NCBI RefSeq assembly: GCF_016653635.2
Contig: NZ_CP067420.1
Location: forward strand, 872,594 to 936,593
DNA from: Skermanella sp. TT6
GTDB taxonomy: Bacteria; Pseudomonadota; Alphaproteobacteria; Azospirillales; Azospirillaceae
Length of the DNA: 64,000 bases
Reading direction: 5' to 3'
Shown: piece after piece, positions 52,159 through 61,658 of the stretch
Position numbering within the stretch: the first letter of the stretch is position 1
Layout: each line of letters opens with the position of its first letter
The notes under the pieces: generated by a model
The model's database searches: none
Told to the model about the DNA's origin: nothing
The model's input: the letters and a program-made list of their open reading frames with translations, nothing else
Program-made: the position numbers and the translations under genes

Positions 52159-52611
52159 ATGGCAAAGACTAATCCGTTCTTCGACGTCGACGTTTCCAAG
52201 TTCACCGACGTGTCGAAGCTGATGTCCGAATTCAAGCTTCCCGGCGTCGATGTCGAGTCCGCGTTCGCCGCGCAGCAGAAGAACATCCAGGCCCTGACCG
52301 CCGCCAACCAGCTCGCGTTCGAGGGCTTCCAGGCCGTCGCCCGCCGCCAGTCCGAGATCCTGCGCCAGGCCATCGAGCAGACCACCTCCATCGTCTCCGA
52401 GCTGCTCGCCGCCGGCTCGCCGGAGGAGAAGGTCGCCAAGCAGGCCGACCTCGTTAAGGCCGCCTTCGAGAAGGCCCTGGCCAACACCCGCGAGCTGGCC
52501 GAGCTGGTCACCAAGTCCAACACCGAGGCCGCCGACGTGATCAACAAGCGCGTCAGCGAGAGCCTGGAAGAGCTGAAGTCGGTCGTCGCCAAGGCCAAGG
52601 CGGCTAAGTAA
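52159..52611 (+). CDS. phaP: Phasin family protein (PHA granule coat)
   Basis: A 150-residue, Ala/Lys/Glu-rich helical protein of the Phasin_2 type. NIQALTAANQLAFEGFQAVA and the segment EILRQAIEQTTSIVSELL are the family's core. Phasins cover polyhydroxyalkanoate granules and affect their number and size. The ATG at 52159 is preferred over 52138, giving the usual short N-terminus (AKTNPFFDVDV). A strong terminator follows at 52649. Confidence 0.92.
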   Translation: MAKTNPFFDVDVSKFTDVSKLMSEFKLPGVDVESAFAAQQKNIQALTAANQLAFEGFQAVARRQSEILRQAIEQTTSIVSELLAAGSPEEKVAKQADLVKAAFEKALANTRELAELVTKSNTEAADVINKRVSESLEELKSVVAKAKAAK

Positions 52612-52648
52612 GCCCCATCGAGACGGGATCCGGTTCCCTCCGGATCGC

Positions 52649-52684
52649 GGCCGCCGCCGGGCAACCGGCGGCGGCCTTGTTTTT
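52649..52684 (+). terminator. Intrinsic terminator of the phasin gene
   Basis: A perfect 12-base stem GGCCGCCGCCGG / CCGGCGGCGGCC with loop GCAA, followed by TTGTTTTT, 38 bases after the phasin stop. Confidence 0.93.
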
Positions 52685-52735
52685 CAGGATTCCCGCCGGT
52701 AGCCTGCGCGCCCTGAAGAAGAAGGGGAACTGCGG

Positions 52736-53101
52736 ATGACGGGCAAGACCGGGGCGACGGCCACCACCAATATCGGCTTCGAGGATTTCCTGAAGGTCGA
52801 TATCCGCGTCGGGACGATCACCGCCGTGGAGCCCTATCCCGAGGCACGCCGGCCGGCTTACAAGCTTCAGGTGGATTTCGGTCCGGAGATCGGGATGCGC
52901 CGCACCTCCGCCCAGATCACGCGCCACTACACGCCCGAGACGCTGGTCGGCCGCCAGGTCGCCGGCGTCGTCAACTTCCCGCCCAAGCAGATCGGCAAGT
53001 TCATGTCCGAAGTCCTGGTCCTGGGCTTTCCCGACGAGAACGGCGAAGTCGTGCTGGTCACGCCGGAGCGCAAGGTCCCGGACGGCGGTCGGCTGTATTG
53101 A
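52736..53101 (+). CDS. csaA: CsaA-like tRNA-binding protein
   Basis: A 121-residue single OB-fold tRNA-binding domain: [41 protein letters not shown] and [15 protein letters not shown] are CsaA/YgjH motifs. Bacillus CsaA binds tRNA and has chaperone properties for secretion. It is monocistronic here. Confidence 0.92.
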   Translation: MTGKTGATATTNIGFEDFLKVDIRVGTITAVEPYPEARRPAYKLQVDFGPEIGMRRTSAQITRHYTPETLVGRQVAGVVNFPPKQIGKFMSEVLVLGFPDENGEVVLVTPERKVPDGGRLY

Positions 53102-53242
53102 CCTCGCGTTCCCGGCTGCGGTCGATAAGAGTCGTTTGAGGAAATTCCCGCTCGTTCATCCGATGTAAAGCGGTGATGACTTACTGCGTCCTGTAAATGG
53201 CGATGCATCAGGCTCGCCGTTATTACAGTTTTGCGGTAATTC

Positions 53243-54385
53243 ATGAAAAATCCAAGAAGCCTTTCCACTCTCCTGTCCGCCAGCATCGCGGTGCTGTGCA
53301 TCGCGCCGGTGGCCGGGGTCAGCCTGCTGGCCAACGGGACGATCGGCAGCCGCCTCCGCGACCAGGCGGGCGCCGCGGCGCTGGATCTCAGCGCCCAGAT
53401 CGCCGACAAGCTGGATCGCAGCATGTTCGAGCGGTGGCTGGACATCCGGATGATCGGCCGGATCCAGGAAACCTTGGAACCCGACTCCGATCCCGACCGG
53501 CTGCGGGTGAAGCTCGAGACCCTCCAGCGCAGCTCCCCCGAATATGCCTGGGTCGGCCTGGCGAGCCCGGAGGGCAGGGTCCTCGTCAGCACCGGGCGCC
53601 TGCTGGAGGGCGCCGACGTGTCGGGCAGGCCGTGGTTCCGGGCCGGCAGCCGGAACATGTTCGCCGGCGACGTCCACGAGGCGGTGCTCCTCGCCAAGAA
53701 ACTGCCGCCGAACGCCAACGGCGATCCCCTGCGCTTCGTCGACGTCGCCATGCCGCTCAGGCGTGCCGACGGCGTTCCGCTCGGCGTCCTGGGAGCCCAT
53801 CTCAGCTGGTCCTGGGGAGAGGAGATCACCGCCTCGGTCCTCGATGTCCGGGGCGAGCGGAGCGAGAGCGCCGAAGCGCTGATCGTCAGCGCCGAAGGCG
53901 ACGTCCTGCTGGGGCCGGACGGCCTGGTCGGCGGGAAGCTGGACCTGCTCAGCCTGGGCGCCGCGCGCCAGGGCGGCACGCGCCACGGCCTGGAGACCTG
54001 GCCCGACGGCCGCGACTACCTGACCGCCACCACCCTGACGACGGGGCATCGCGACTATCCGGGGCTCGGCTGGGCCGTGGTCGTGCGCCAGGACGCCGAC
54101 AAGGTCCTGGCCCCGATCCGGCGGTTCCAGTGGAACCTGGCGCTGCTCGGCCTGGGCGCGGCACTCGCCGCCGCGTTCGCCGGATCGGTGCTGGCCAGGC
54201 GGATCACCCGGCCGCTGCTGGAGATCGCGGAGGCTGCCGACCGGATCCGCGAGTATGACCACGACGCCCGCATTCCCTATACCCGGTCCTACGCCGAGGT
54301 CTTCCGGCTCTCCAGCGCGCTGGTCGACCTCGACGCGAGGCTGCGCCGCCGCGCCGTCAACCGGCCCAAGGCTCCCGCCGCCTGA
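53243..54385 (+). CDS. Cache-HAMP membrane protein without an output domain
   Basis: A 380-residue protein with an N-terminal helix (LLSASIAVLCIAPVAGVSLL), a periplasmic double-Cache sensor region (about residues 35-285, with VGLASPEGRVLVSTGRLLEG and GADVSGRPWFRAGSRN), a second helix (NLALLGLGAALAAAFAGSVL), and a HAMP-like segment (RRITRPLLEIAEAADRI). It ends soon after HAMP at residue 380, without a kinase, MCP, GGDEF or EAL domain. Function is therefore unclear; it may signal to another protein. Convergent with the exopolysaccharide synthase genes. Confidence 0.85.
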   Translation: MKNPRSLSTLLSASIAVLCIAPVAGVSLLANGTIGSRLRDQAGAAALDLSAQIADKLDRSMFERWLDIRMIGRIQETLEPDSDPDRLRVKLETLQRSSPEYAWVGLASPEGRVLVSTGRLLEGADVSGRPWFRAGSRNMFAGDVHEAVLLAKKLPPNANGDPLRFVDVAMPLRRADGVPLGVLGAHLSWSWGEEITASVLDVRGERSESAEALIVSAEGDVLLGPDGLVGGKLDLLSLGAARQGGTRHGLETWPDGRDYLTATTLTTGHRDYPGLGWAVVVRQDADKVLAPIRRFQWNLALLGLGAALAAAFAGSVLARRITRPLLEIAEAADRIREYDHDARIPYTRSYAEVFRLSSALVDLDARLRRRAVNRPKAPAA

Positions 54386-54412
54386 GGCGGCGGGCAACGC
54401 GCCGCCGGCGGC

Positions 54413-56377
54413 CTACTGGGCCGCCCGGCTGCCGAGCCCGGCCAGCAGGCCCCGCCAGTTCACCCGCGACACGTTGAGCTGGTAATTGTCGGAATAGATC
54501 TTCCGGATCATCCTGTCGCGGGTTTCGGCGTCATGCAGGAACTTCACCACGAAGGCCCCGTCGCGCGCGTTGACGACGGTGACCGGCATCACCCCGACTT
54601 CGGCCAGATGGAGCAGGAAGCCCTCGCCGGCATCCGTCGGGACGGTCCCCTGGATGCGGGCTCCGCCGAGAGAGATGTCGATCAGGCGCGCCGGGATCAT
54701 GTCGCCGGACAGCTCCATCTCCACCTGCTCGTCGGTCGGATAGCGCTCGTCGCCGCGCAGGCGGGGCAGTTCGATGCACACGGTCATGGCCAGCATCAGG
54801 ACGATCAGGTTGTAGAAGCTCCAGAACAGGATCACCAGCTTGCCGTCCCCGGCGCCGCCGTCCGGGGCGTAGTCCGACAGCATGGCATAGACCATGCCCC
54901 CGACCGTCATCAGCATCAGCGCGCCGAACCGCCGCATCATGACCCACTGAACGATCCGCCGGCTGCGCTCGCCGCCCTTCGCCGTGACCTTGAACTTCTG
55001 GCCCTCCGGCCGCAGCAGGCCGGCGAACACCGCCCGGTTGATCTCGAACATGGTCAGCACCTGGCTGACATCGTTCATGATCGGGATGATCTTGCCCCCG
55101 GTGGTCCAGTTCAGCGCGATCATGACGGCGACGAAATAGGGAACGAAATAGGCCACCACGTCGGTGAACGACGCGTTGACCGCGCTGATGCCGAACCACC
55201 AGTAGAGCGCCGGGATCACCAGGCAGGCCAGCCGGAAACAGAAGGTCGAGCTCCAGTAGATCAGGGCGTCCGCCAGGCCGAGCCGGTCCATCCAGTCCAG
55301 CCGGTTGCGCCGGAACGGGCTGAGCGGCCCGCGGATGATCTGCATCAGCCCCAGGCACCAGCGTCCGCGCTGGGTCACGTACTCCTTCATCCCCTCGGGA
55401 GCCAGCCCGTCGCTCAGGCGCTCGTTCAGGTAGACCGTGCGCAGCCCGTGCTGCTTCAGGCGCAGGGTGACCAGGAAGTCCTCGGTCACGCTGTCGGTCG
55501 GAAACCCGCCGATCGCCCTCAGCCCGTCCCAGCGCATCATCGACGAGGTGCCGCAGCAGAACGCGATGCCCCAGGCGTCCCGGCAGGCCATCAGATGGTC
55601 GAAGAAGAAGCGCTGCTCGTCCGGATAGGCCCGGCCGATCCGCAGGTTCGACTGGATCGGGTCGGGGTTGAAGAAATGCTGCGGCGTCTGGACCAGCCCG
55701 ACCGTGGGATCGTGGAACAGCGCCAGCGTGCGGCTGACGAAGTCGTCGTGGGCGACGAAGTCGGCGTCCAGCACGACGATGAATTCCGGCTCGGCCTCCA
55801 GGGTCGCCAGGTGCGCCAGGCCGTTGTTGATGTTGCCGGCCTTGGCGTGGCTGTTGTCGGGCCGCGTCAGGTAGCCGACGCCCCGGGCGGCGCACAGGTC
55901 GCGCAGCCAGTCCCGCCGGCCGTCGTCCAGCACCCACACCCGGAGCCGGGGATGGTCGATGCCCAGCGCGCCGGCGATCGTCCGCGACAGGATCGCCTCC
56001 TCCTCGTTGTAGGTGGTGATCAGGACGTCCACCTGGGGCGGCCGGTCGGCCGGCCACCACCGCGCGTTCGCCGTCGCCTCGTCCCGCCGGTCGAGGGTCC
56101 TGGACAGGATCAGCGACGACAGGGTGGACCCCAGCATCACCAGGATTTCCAGCGCCAGGAAGGCGACGCCGCAGACGAAGTCGGCGTCGAGAGCCGGCGG
56201 CGGCAGCGTCTCGGCCGCCCGCCACGCGATGTAGCGCCAGCCCATGCCGACCGACACCGCGAACACCAGGACGCGCACCCGCACGTCGGAGGTCGAGCAG
56301 AACGGCAGCGCCGCCAGGGCCAGCCCGGCGATCACCAGCGACGGCGCCAGGCCGGCCTCCAGGGCTGAGAAGACCAT
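54413..56377 (-). CDS. Processive family 2 glycosyltransferase with PilZ domain
   Basis: A 654-residue BcsA-like synthase. After two or three N-terminal helices come VLDDGRRD (residues 150-157), DAD at 204-206, TED at 298-300 and QRGRW at 336-340, the D,D,D,QxxRW set of processive synthases. A membrane bundle follows. The C-terminal part is a PilZ domain with RGDER (RxxxR) and DISLGG (DxSxxG), both arms of the c-di-GMP site. It should therefore polymerise a beta-glycan under c-di-GMP control. The upstream gene encodes a membrane-fusion protein, a BgsBA-like pairing; no bcsB, bcsC or bcsZ lies nearby. The ATG at 56377 was chosen as the membrane region starts there. Confidence 0.88.
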   Translation of the reverse strand: MVFSALEAGLAPSLVIAGLALAALPFCSTSDVRVRVLVFAVSVGMGWRYIAWRAAETLPPPALDADFVCGVAFLALEILVMLGSTLSSLILSRTLDRRDEATANARWWPADRPPQVDVLITTYNEEEAILSRTIAGALGIDHPRLRVWVLDDGRRDWLRDLCAARGVGYLTRPDNSHAKAGNINNGLAHLATLEAEPEFIVVLDADFVAHDDFVSRTLALFHDPTVGLVQTPQHFFNPDPIQSNLRIGRAYPDEQRFFFDHLMACRDAWGIAFCCGTSSMMRWDGLRAIGGFPTDSVTEDFLVTLRLKQHGLRTVYLNERLSDGLAPEGMKEYVTQRGRWCLGLMQIIRGPLSPFRRNRLDWMDRLGLADALIYWSSTFCFRLACLVIPALYWWFGISAVNASFTDVVAYFVPYFVAVMIALNWTTGGKIIPIMNDVSQVLTMFEINRAVFAGLLRPEGQKFKVTAKGGERSRRIVQWVMMRRFGALMLMTVGGMVYAMLSDYAPDGGAGDGKLVILFWSFYNLIVLMLAMTVCIELPRLRGDERYPTDEQVEMELSGDMIPARLIDISLGGARIQGTVPTDAGEGFLLHLAEVGVMPVTVVNARDGAFVVKFLHDAETRDRMIRKIYSDNYQLNVSRVNWRGLLAGLGSRAAQ

Positions 56378-56381
56378 CGGC

Positions 56382-57590
56382 CTACAGGCCCAGCCAGGAG
56401 CGCAGCCGTCCGGTCGCGTCGCCGATGCCGGAGAACGAGACCTTGCCGGTCCGGCCGACCGCGCAGTTCGCCTCAGGGTCGTGCAGCAGGCCGGGCACCG
56501 ACAGGGCCACGTCGTAGCGCTGGAGATGGTCCGGCCCCGGGCTGATCGCCATGTTGTTGTAGACCGTCGCGGCGCCCGAGCCGGCGAGCCGGAGGACCAC
56601 CGCGTCGTAGACCCGGCGCGTACCGGCCAGGCGGAACCGGGCGGGGTCGCCGACCCGCAGGCGGTTGTAGTCGCGCTCGCCGACCGAGGCGGTGACCACC
56701 GTGGTCGAGCAGTCCAGCAGGCGCAGGATGTCCTGGCCCTTGCGGGCATATTCGCCGGCGCCCAACGCCGCTTCCCAGACCCTGCCGTCCACGGGGGAGT
56801 TCAGGAACGCTTCGCGCATCCGGCCGACCCGCTGGCGCTCCACGGCGATGTGGTCGCGCACCTTGGCGAGCCGGCCGGCGCGCTCCTCCAGGTCGGCGCG
56901 CAGTTCGGCGGCCAGCAGGTCCAGCTCCATGGTCCGCTGGCTGGAATAGGGCGTGTCGTTGTAGCTGTCGCCCAGGAAGGTGCCCTTGGACGCCGCCGCG
57001 TGCTGGATCCTCAGCGTCTCGACCCGGGCGGCGGCCGCCTTCGCGGCCAGGGCCGCGACGCTGTGGCTGGCGCTCGCCTTGTCCAGCACGGCCGCGGACT
57101 GGATGCCCTTGGCCTTCAGCTCCTCGGCCCGCACCAGGGTGGCTTCGGACTCCTGGCTGGTCGCCCGGGCGCCGGCCAGCATGGCCTCCGCCTCGTCGAT
57201 CTGGGCGCGGAGCTGGCGGAGCCGGCCCTCCTGGTAGGACAGGGTGCGACCGGCCAGTTCCGCCCTGCTGCCCTTCAGGTCGGCGAGCCTGGCCTGGAGC
57301 AGGGCGGTCTCCGCGGCCAGCGCGTCGGCGGCGCGCTCCAGGTCCTGGACCCGCGCATCGTCGGCCCGCTCGTCCGTGACGCTGCCCAGCGGCTCGCGGG
57401 CATGGACCCGCTGGCCGATCGCCAAGGGCTTCATTTCCAGATATCCGTCGATCGGAGACCTGACCATGGCGACCCGGGCATTGATCACGGCGTCGCTGCT
57501 CACGATCGAGAAACCCTCGCCGATCAGGATATATATACCCAAACCGGATATTACCGCTCCGGCCATCAGCTTAGCCGATTTGTTGGGCAC
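56382..57590 (-). CDS. HlyD-like membrane-fusion protein paired with the glycosyltransferase
   Basis: A 402-residue protein with one N-terminal membrane helix (LMAGAVISGLGIYILIGEGF), a split lipoyl/HlyD domain (SPIDGYLEMKPLAIGQRVHA in front, SPVDGRVWEAALGAGEYARK behind) and a coiled coil between about residues 75 and 250. It likely forms the periplasmic conduit for the polymer made by the synthase four bases downstream. The order fits the bgsB-bgsA arrangement for mixed-linkage beta-glucan in rhizobia, but polymer type is not determined. Confidence 0.82.
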   Translation of the reverse strand: MPNKSAKLMAGAVISGLGIYILIGEGFSIVSSDAVINARVAMVRSPIDGYLEMKPLAIGQRVHAREPLGSVTDERADDARVQDLERAADALAAETALLQARLADLKGSRAELAGRTLSYQEGRLRQLRAQIDEAEAMLAGARATSQESEATLVRAEELKAKGIQSAAVLDKASASHSVAALAAKAAAARVETLRIQHAAASKGTFLGDSYNDTPYSSQRTMELDLLAAELRADLEERAGRLAKVRDHIAVERQRVGRMREAFLNSPVDGRVWEAALGAGEYARKGQDILRLLDCSTTVVTASVGERDYNRLRVGDPARFRLAGTRRVYDAVVLRLAGSGAATVYNNMAISPGPDHLQRYDVALSVPGLLHDPEANCAVGRTGKVSFSGIGDATGRLRSWLGL

Positions 57591-57695
57591 CTTGATCTTC
57601 CTATGTAATATACTTCAAAGTTCGGAAAGTATTACTGGAAGATCGTTGAGAATCGGTAAGCGTACCGGGGTATGTAGGGCGCCGGCGCCAAGGGG

Positions 57696-59063
57696 TCAGA
57701 CCGGCAGCCGCACCACCGCGCGCAGGCCGCCGCGCGGGCTTTCCGCCAGCGTGATGTCGCCGCCATGGCTCCTGATCACGTCGCGGGCGATGGTCAGGCC
57801 CAGGCCGACGCCGCCGGTCGACCGGTTGCGCGATTCCTCCAGCCGGAAGAAGGGGCGGAACACGTCCTCGTGGGAACCGGCCGGTATGCCGGGACCGTCG
57901 TCGTCCACGGTGATCTCGATCGCGTCGTCGCGCCGCCCGGCCTGGACCCAGACATGGTCGGCGTAGCGCCGGGCGTTGCCGATCAGGTTGGCCAGGCAGC
58001 GCTTGACCGAGTTCGGGCGGAGCGGCAGGCTCATCTCGTCCTCCAGGTGGACGTCCACGACGGCCCCGTCCCGGCGCGCGGCGCTGACCGCCTCGTTGAT
58101 CAGGCGGTTCAGGTCGGTCGGGACCGGCGTCTCGGCGCCCTCGCCGCGGGCGAAGGCCAGGTAGCCCTCGATCATCTGCTCCATCTCGATCACGTCGGTC
58201 TTCAGGTCGTCCACGTCGGGCCCGTCGCCGAACAGCTCCAGCTGGAGCTTCATGCGGGTCAGCGGCGTGCGCAGGTCGTGGGAGACGCCGGCCAGCATCT
58301 CGGTCCGCTGGCTGATCTGGCGCTGGATGCGTTCGCGCATCACCAGGAAGGCTGCGGCGGCCTGCCGGACCTCGGCGGCTCCCTCCAGCTTGAACCGGGT
58401 CACGTCGCGGCCCTTGCCGAAGGCGTCCGCCGCCGCGGCCAGCCGGCGGATCGGCCGGATCTGGTTGCGCATGAAGATGATCGCGATGGCGAACAGCACC
58501 ATGGCGGCGCCGACCATCCAGAGCAGGAAGATATAGGTCGTGGAGCTGAACAGGCGGCGCTCGGGCGCCATCACCGACAGCACGCCGTCGGCCATCTGCA
58601 CGCGGATCTCGACCCAGTTGCTGGCGACCCGGGTGTCCACCGTGAAGGGCTTCCGCACGCGCTCGTCCAGCGCCATGCCCAGCGTGCGCTCCAGCAGGCT
58701 GCTCAGCTCCTGCCGCCGGTTGGGGATGACCGCCTCCGGCTCGAAGGTGATGATCAGGTCCATGGTGCGCGCCGCCATGGCCAGCGTGTCCGTCCGGTCG
58801 GCCATCGAGACGTCGCGTTCCAGCTGCTCGATCACCATGCCGATCTCGCCGGCCACCGCGAAGGCGAGCCGGTTGGTCATGGTCTCCCAGTGCCTGTCGT
58901 AGAAGATCCAGGTGGCGACCACCTGGAGCAGGATCACCGGCGTGACGATGATCAGGAGCGACCGCCCGAACAGCGTCTGGGGCAGCATCCGCTTGATCAG
59001 CCCGCGCGGCCCGCGCCGGTCGGGACCGTAGCTGCGCGCGGTCAGTTCATGTATCGCCGTCAT
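57696..59063 (-). CDS. EnvZ-type sensor histidine kinase
   Basis: A 455-residue inner-membrane kinase with helices at about residues 32-50 and 180-200, HAMP (NQIRPIRRLAAAADAFGKGR), H-box MLAGVSHDLRTPLTRMKLQL, N-box CLANLIGNARRYA, and DDDGPGIPAG with GVGLGLTIARDVIRSHGG. It should phosphorylate the OmpR-type regulator encoded just upstream. A 43-base gap separates the two. Stimulus unknown. Confidence 0.93.
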   Translation of the reverse strand: MTAIHELTARSYGPDRRGPRGLIKRMLPQTLFGRSLLIIVTPVILLQVVATWIFYDRHWETMTNRLAFAVAGEIGMVIEQLERDVSMADRTDTLAMAARTMDLIITFEPEAVIPNRRQELSSLLERTLGMALDERVRKPFTVDTRVASNWVEIRVQMADGVLSVMAPERRLFSSTTYIFLLWMVGAAMVLFAIAIIFMRNQIRPIRRLAAAADAFGKGRDVTRFKLEGAAEVRQAAAAFLVMRERIQRQISQRTEMLAGVSHDLRTPLTRMKLQLELFGDGPDVDDLKTDVIEMEQMIEGYLAFARGEGAETPVPTDLNRLINEAVSAARRDGAVVDVHLEDEMSLPLRPNSVKRCLANLIGNARRYADHVWVQAGRRDDAIEITVDDDGPGIPAGSHEDVFRPFFRLEESRNRSTGGVGLGLTIARDVIRSHGGDITLAESPRGGLRAVVRLPV

Positions 59064-59106
59064 GGCCCTGCCTCGTGAACCCGGGAATGGGACCCGGCCG
59101 GTATAG

Positions 59107-59790
59107 TCATTCCGGTCTCAGAACATAACCCTCGCCGCGCACGGTGTGGAGATAGCGCGGCAGCCGGGGATCGTCCTCCAGCTTGCTGCGCAGGCGGCTG
59201 ACCTGGACGTCCACGGTGCGCGCGTTGCCCACGATGCCGGCGCGGTCGGCCAGTTCCTCGCGGGTCAGGATGGCCCCCGGCCGGCCCGCCAGGACCCTCA
59301 GCAGGGCCGCCTCCGCGCTGGTCAGGCGCACCGTCTCGTCGCCGGCCCGCAGCTCCTCCCGGTCGGGCACGAAGGTCCACCTGCCGATCCGCAGGTCGGC
59401 CATGGGCTCGACCGGGCGCGGCACCCGGCGCAGGATCGAGGTGATGCGCAGGACGAGCTCGCGCGGCTCGAAGGGCTTGCTCATGTAGTCGTCGGCGCCG
59501 GCTTCCAGCCCGGCGATGCGGTCGTCCAGCTCGCCCCGCGCGGTCAGCAGCAGGATCGGCACCTGGCTCTCCCGCCGCAGGCTCTCGGTCAGGTCGAGGC
59601 CGCTCTCGCCCGGCATCATGACGTCCAGCACGATCAGGTCGAAGGCGAGGCTGCCCAGCTTGGCCCGGGCGTCGGCCGCGTGCTGCGCGGTGGTGACCAT
59701 GAAGCCGTTCTTCACCAGGTACTTGCGCAGCACCTCCCGCAGCCTCAGGTCGTCGTCGACCACCAGGATATGGGGCATCTCCTCGGTCAT
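59107..59790 (-). CDS. OmpR-family response regulator
   Basis: A 227-residue regulator: receiver domain with VVDDDLRLREVL, phospho-acceptor Asp56 in LIVLDVMMP and Lys105 in MSKPFEP, then a winged-helix trans-reg domain (about residues 130-225, VDVQVSRLRSKLEDD). It pairs with the histidine kinase downstream and follows a MarR gene 26 bases away. Confidence 0.95.
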   Translation of the reverse strand: MTEEMPHILVVDDDLRLREVLRKYLVKNGFMVTTAQHAADARAKLGSLAFDLIVLDVMMPGESGLDLTESLRRESQVPILLLTARGELDDRIAGLEAGADDYMSKPFEPRELVLRITSILRRVPRPVEPMADLRIGRWTFVPDREELRAGDETVRLTSAEAALLRVLAGRPGAILTREELADRAGIVGNARTVDVQVSRLRSKLEDDPRLPRYLHTVRGEGYVLRPE

Positions 59791-59816
59791 GGCGGCATCC
59801 TGTCAGCGTTGTCCGG

Positions 59817-60323
59817 TCAGCGTTTGGGGGGCGGGCGGTCCATCCTGGCGGTGAATTTCGGGCGGTCCTCGTCGTCGATGATGCCCAGCATCACCTCGCG
59901 GAAGCCCTCCACCGCGACGGCGCCGGCCTTGCGGTAGGCCTTGGCGATCCGCTGGCGCTGGCTCTCGGACAGCTGGCGCTCCAGCTCGACGCCCTTCTCG
60001 GTCAGCTCCAGCAGCCGCTGGCGGCGGTCGCGCACCCCGGGGCGCTGCGTCACGAAGCCCAGCCGGACCAGCTCGCTCAGCACCCTGGACAGGCTCTGCT
60101 TCGTTATGCGCAGAATCGATAGCAGCTCTGTAACGGTGATCGCGGGGTTCCGCCCGATGAAGTAGATGACCCGGTGGTGGGCACGCCCGAGGCCGATTTT
60201 GCCAAGGATTGCATCGGGTTCGGCGGTGAAGTCGCGGTAGGCGTAGAACAGCAGCTCCATGCCCTGGCGCAATTCCTCCTCGCGCAGGAAGAGGGGGTTC
60301 ACCCCGGTTTTTACGTCAGCCAT
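59817..60323 (-). CDS. MarR-family transcriptional regulator
   Basis: A 168-residue MarR protein. The winged helix shows ITVTELLSILRITKQSLSRV and ELVRLGFVTQRPGVRDRRQR (wing). It stands just before the two-component genes and divergent from ilvE; the conserved MarR-OmpR-EnvZ order in related bacteria suggests a common regulon. Confidence 0.93.
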   Translation of the reverse strand: MADVKTGVNPLFLREEELRQGMELLFYAYRDFTAEPDAILGKIGLGRAHHRVIYFIGRNPAITVTELLSILRITKQSLSRVLSELVRLGFVTQRPGVRDRRQRLLELTEKGVELERQLSESQRQRIAKAYRKAGAVAVEGFREVMLGIIDDEDRPKFTARMDRPPPKR

Positions 60324-60400
60324 GTTGACACAAGTGCAATCCGAATGTTACGTGTTACCCGCCATGCCGAGACATAATCTAACAATGAAAGTGCTTTGTG

Positions 60401-61297
60401 ATGTCCATGCTTCCCTTCGATGACCGCGAGGGCCAGATCTGGTTCGATGGCGAACTGATCCCGTGGCGCGACGCCAAGGTCCATGTGCTGACCCACGGCC
60501 TGCACTATGCAAGCTGTGTATTCGAAGGTGAGCGGGTTTACAACGGTTCCGTCTTCAAGCTGACGGAACATTCCGAACGGCTCGCCAAGTCCGCGGAGGT
60601 GCTGGGCTTTTCGCTGCCCTACACCGTGGAGGAGATCGACGCGGCGACCCGGCTCGTGGTCCAGGCGCAGGGCTACACCGACGCCTATGTCCGGCCGGTC
60701 GCGTGGCGGGGCAGCGAGATGATGGGCGTCTCCGCCCAGCAGAACACCATCCATGTCGCGATCGCCTGCTGGGAGTGGCCGAGCTACTTCTCGCCGGAAG
60801 CGCGGATGGCCGGCATCAAGCTGCAGACCAGCAAGTGGGCGCGCCCCGCTCCCAACACCGCGCCGACCAGCAGCAAGGCCGCCGGCCTCTACATGATCTG
60901 CACCATGAGCAAGCACGCCGCCGAGAACGAAGGCTTCCACGACGCGCTGATGCTGGACTACCGCGGCCGCGTGGCCGAGGCGACCGGCGCCAACTTCTTC
61001 ATGGCGGTGGACGGCAAGTTGCACACCCCGACCCCGGACTGCTTCCTGGACGGCATCACCCGCCGCACGGTGATCGACCTCGCCAAGCGGCGCGGCATCG
61101 AGGTGGTCGAGCGCGCGATCATGCCGGACGAGTTGAAGACGGCCGACGAGATCTTCCTGACCGGCACCGCCGCCGAGGTGACCCCGGTCGGCCAGATCGA
61201 CGACCTGAAGTTCACGCCGGGCCAGATGTGCAAGACGCTGATGACCGACTACGACACCCTGGTGCGCGGCGCCACCGCGGCGGCGGCGGCGGAGTAA
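60401..61297 (+). CDS. ilvE: Branched-chain amino acid aminotransferase
   Basis: A 298-residue fold-type IV PLP enzyme. WFDGELIPWRDAKVHVLTHG and YASCVFEGERVYNG open it, Lys in APTSSKAAGLYMICTMSKH region binds PLP, EATGANFFMAVDGKLHTPTP and FLTGTAAEVTPVGQIDD close the cofactor site. It interconverts branched-chain amino acids and their keto acids. The ATG at 60401 or 60407 could be used. Confidence 0.92.
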   Translation: MSMLPFDDREGQIWFDGELIPWRDAKVHVLTHGLHYASCVFEGERVYNGSVFKLTEHSERLAKSAEVLGFSLPYTVEEIDAATRLVVQAQGYTDAYVRPVAWRGSEMMGVSAQQNTIHVAIACWEWPSYFSPEARMAGIKLQTSKWARPAPNTAPTSSKAAGLYMICTMSKHAAENEGFHDALMLDYRGRVAEATGANFFMAVDGKLHTPTPDCFLDGITRRTVIDLAKRRGIEVVERAIMPDELKTADEIFLTGTAAEVTPVGQIDDLKFTPGQMCKTLMTDYDTLVRGATAAAAAE

Positions 61298-61326
61298 TCT
61301 CTCCGGCCCAGTCACGGGACGCCCGG

Positions 61327-61364
61327 GGGCGGCGGAAGTTCAGGCTTCCGCCGCCCTTTCGCTT
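61327..61364 (+). terminator. Intrinsic terminator after ilvE
   Basis: GGGCGGCGGAAG / CTTCCGCCGCCC (12 bp, loop of six) followed by TTTC. It lies in the 361-base gap before the chemoreceptor gene. The rest of this gap is AT-rich (about 61430-61540) and likely holds the chemoreceptor promoter; no gene was recognised in it. Confidence 0.88.
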
Positions 61365-61658
61365 TGCTCGGGGGCGGCTTCCGTCCGGCCGTTCCAGGCG
61401 ATCCGATGTAGTGATGCGATCCTCTTCTTGCCTTGGCTGTATCCGTCGGATGCGAACATTATGCTGATGTGGCATTACGAAAATTACATAGACTTATAAG
61501 TTTTGTCATGAGCTCTGCGACATCTTGTTCGGACACAATCCCGAACTTCCGACTATTCTGGTGTCGGGATGCCGCCGCCGGTTCGCCAGCTGCATCGTGG
61601 CGCTCCCTGGGTGCGCAACCCGTGGAAGTCGGCTTTGGGGTTTTAAGGAGGGTTCGTG

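Noticed and set aside
56378..56749. Longer N-terminus for the glycosyltransferase
   Set aside because: It would overlap the membrane-fusion gene almost completely at its end and has shadow-like composition; ATG 56377 fits the first membrane helix.
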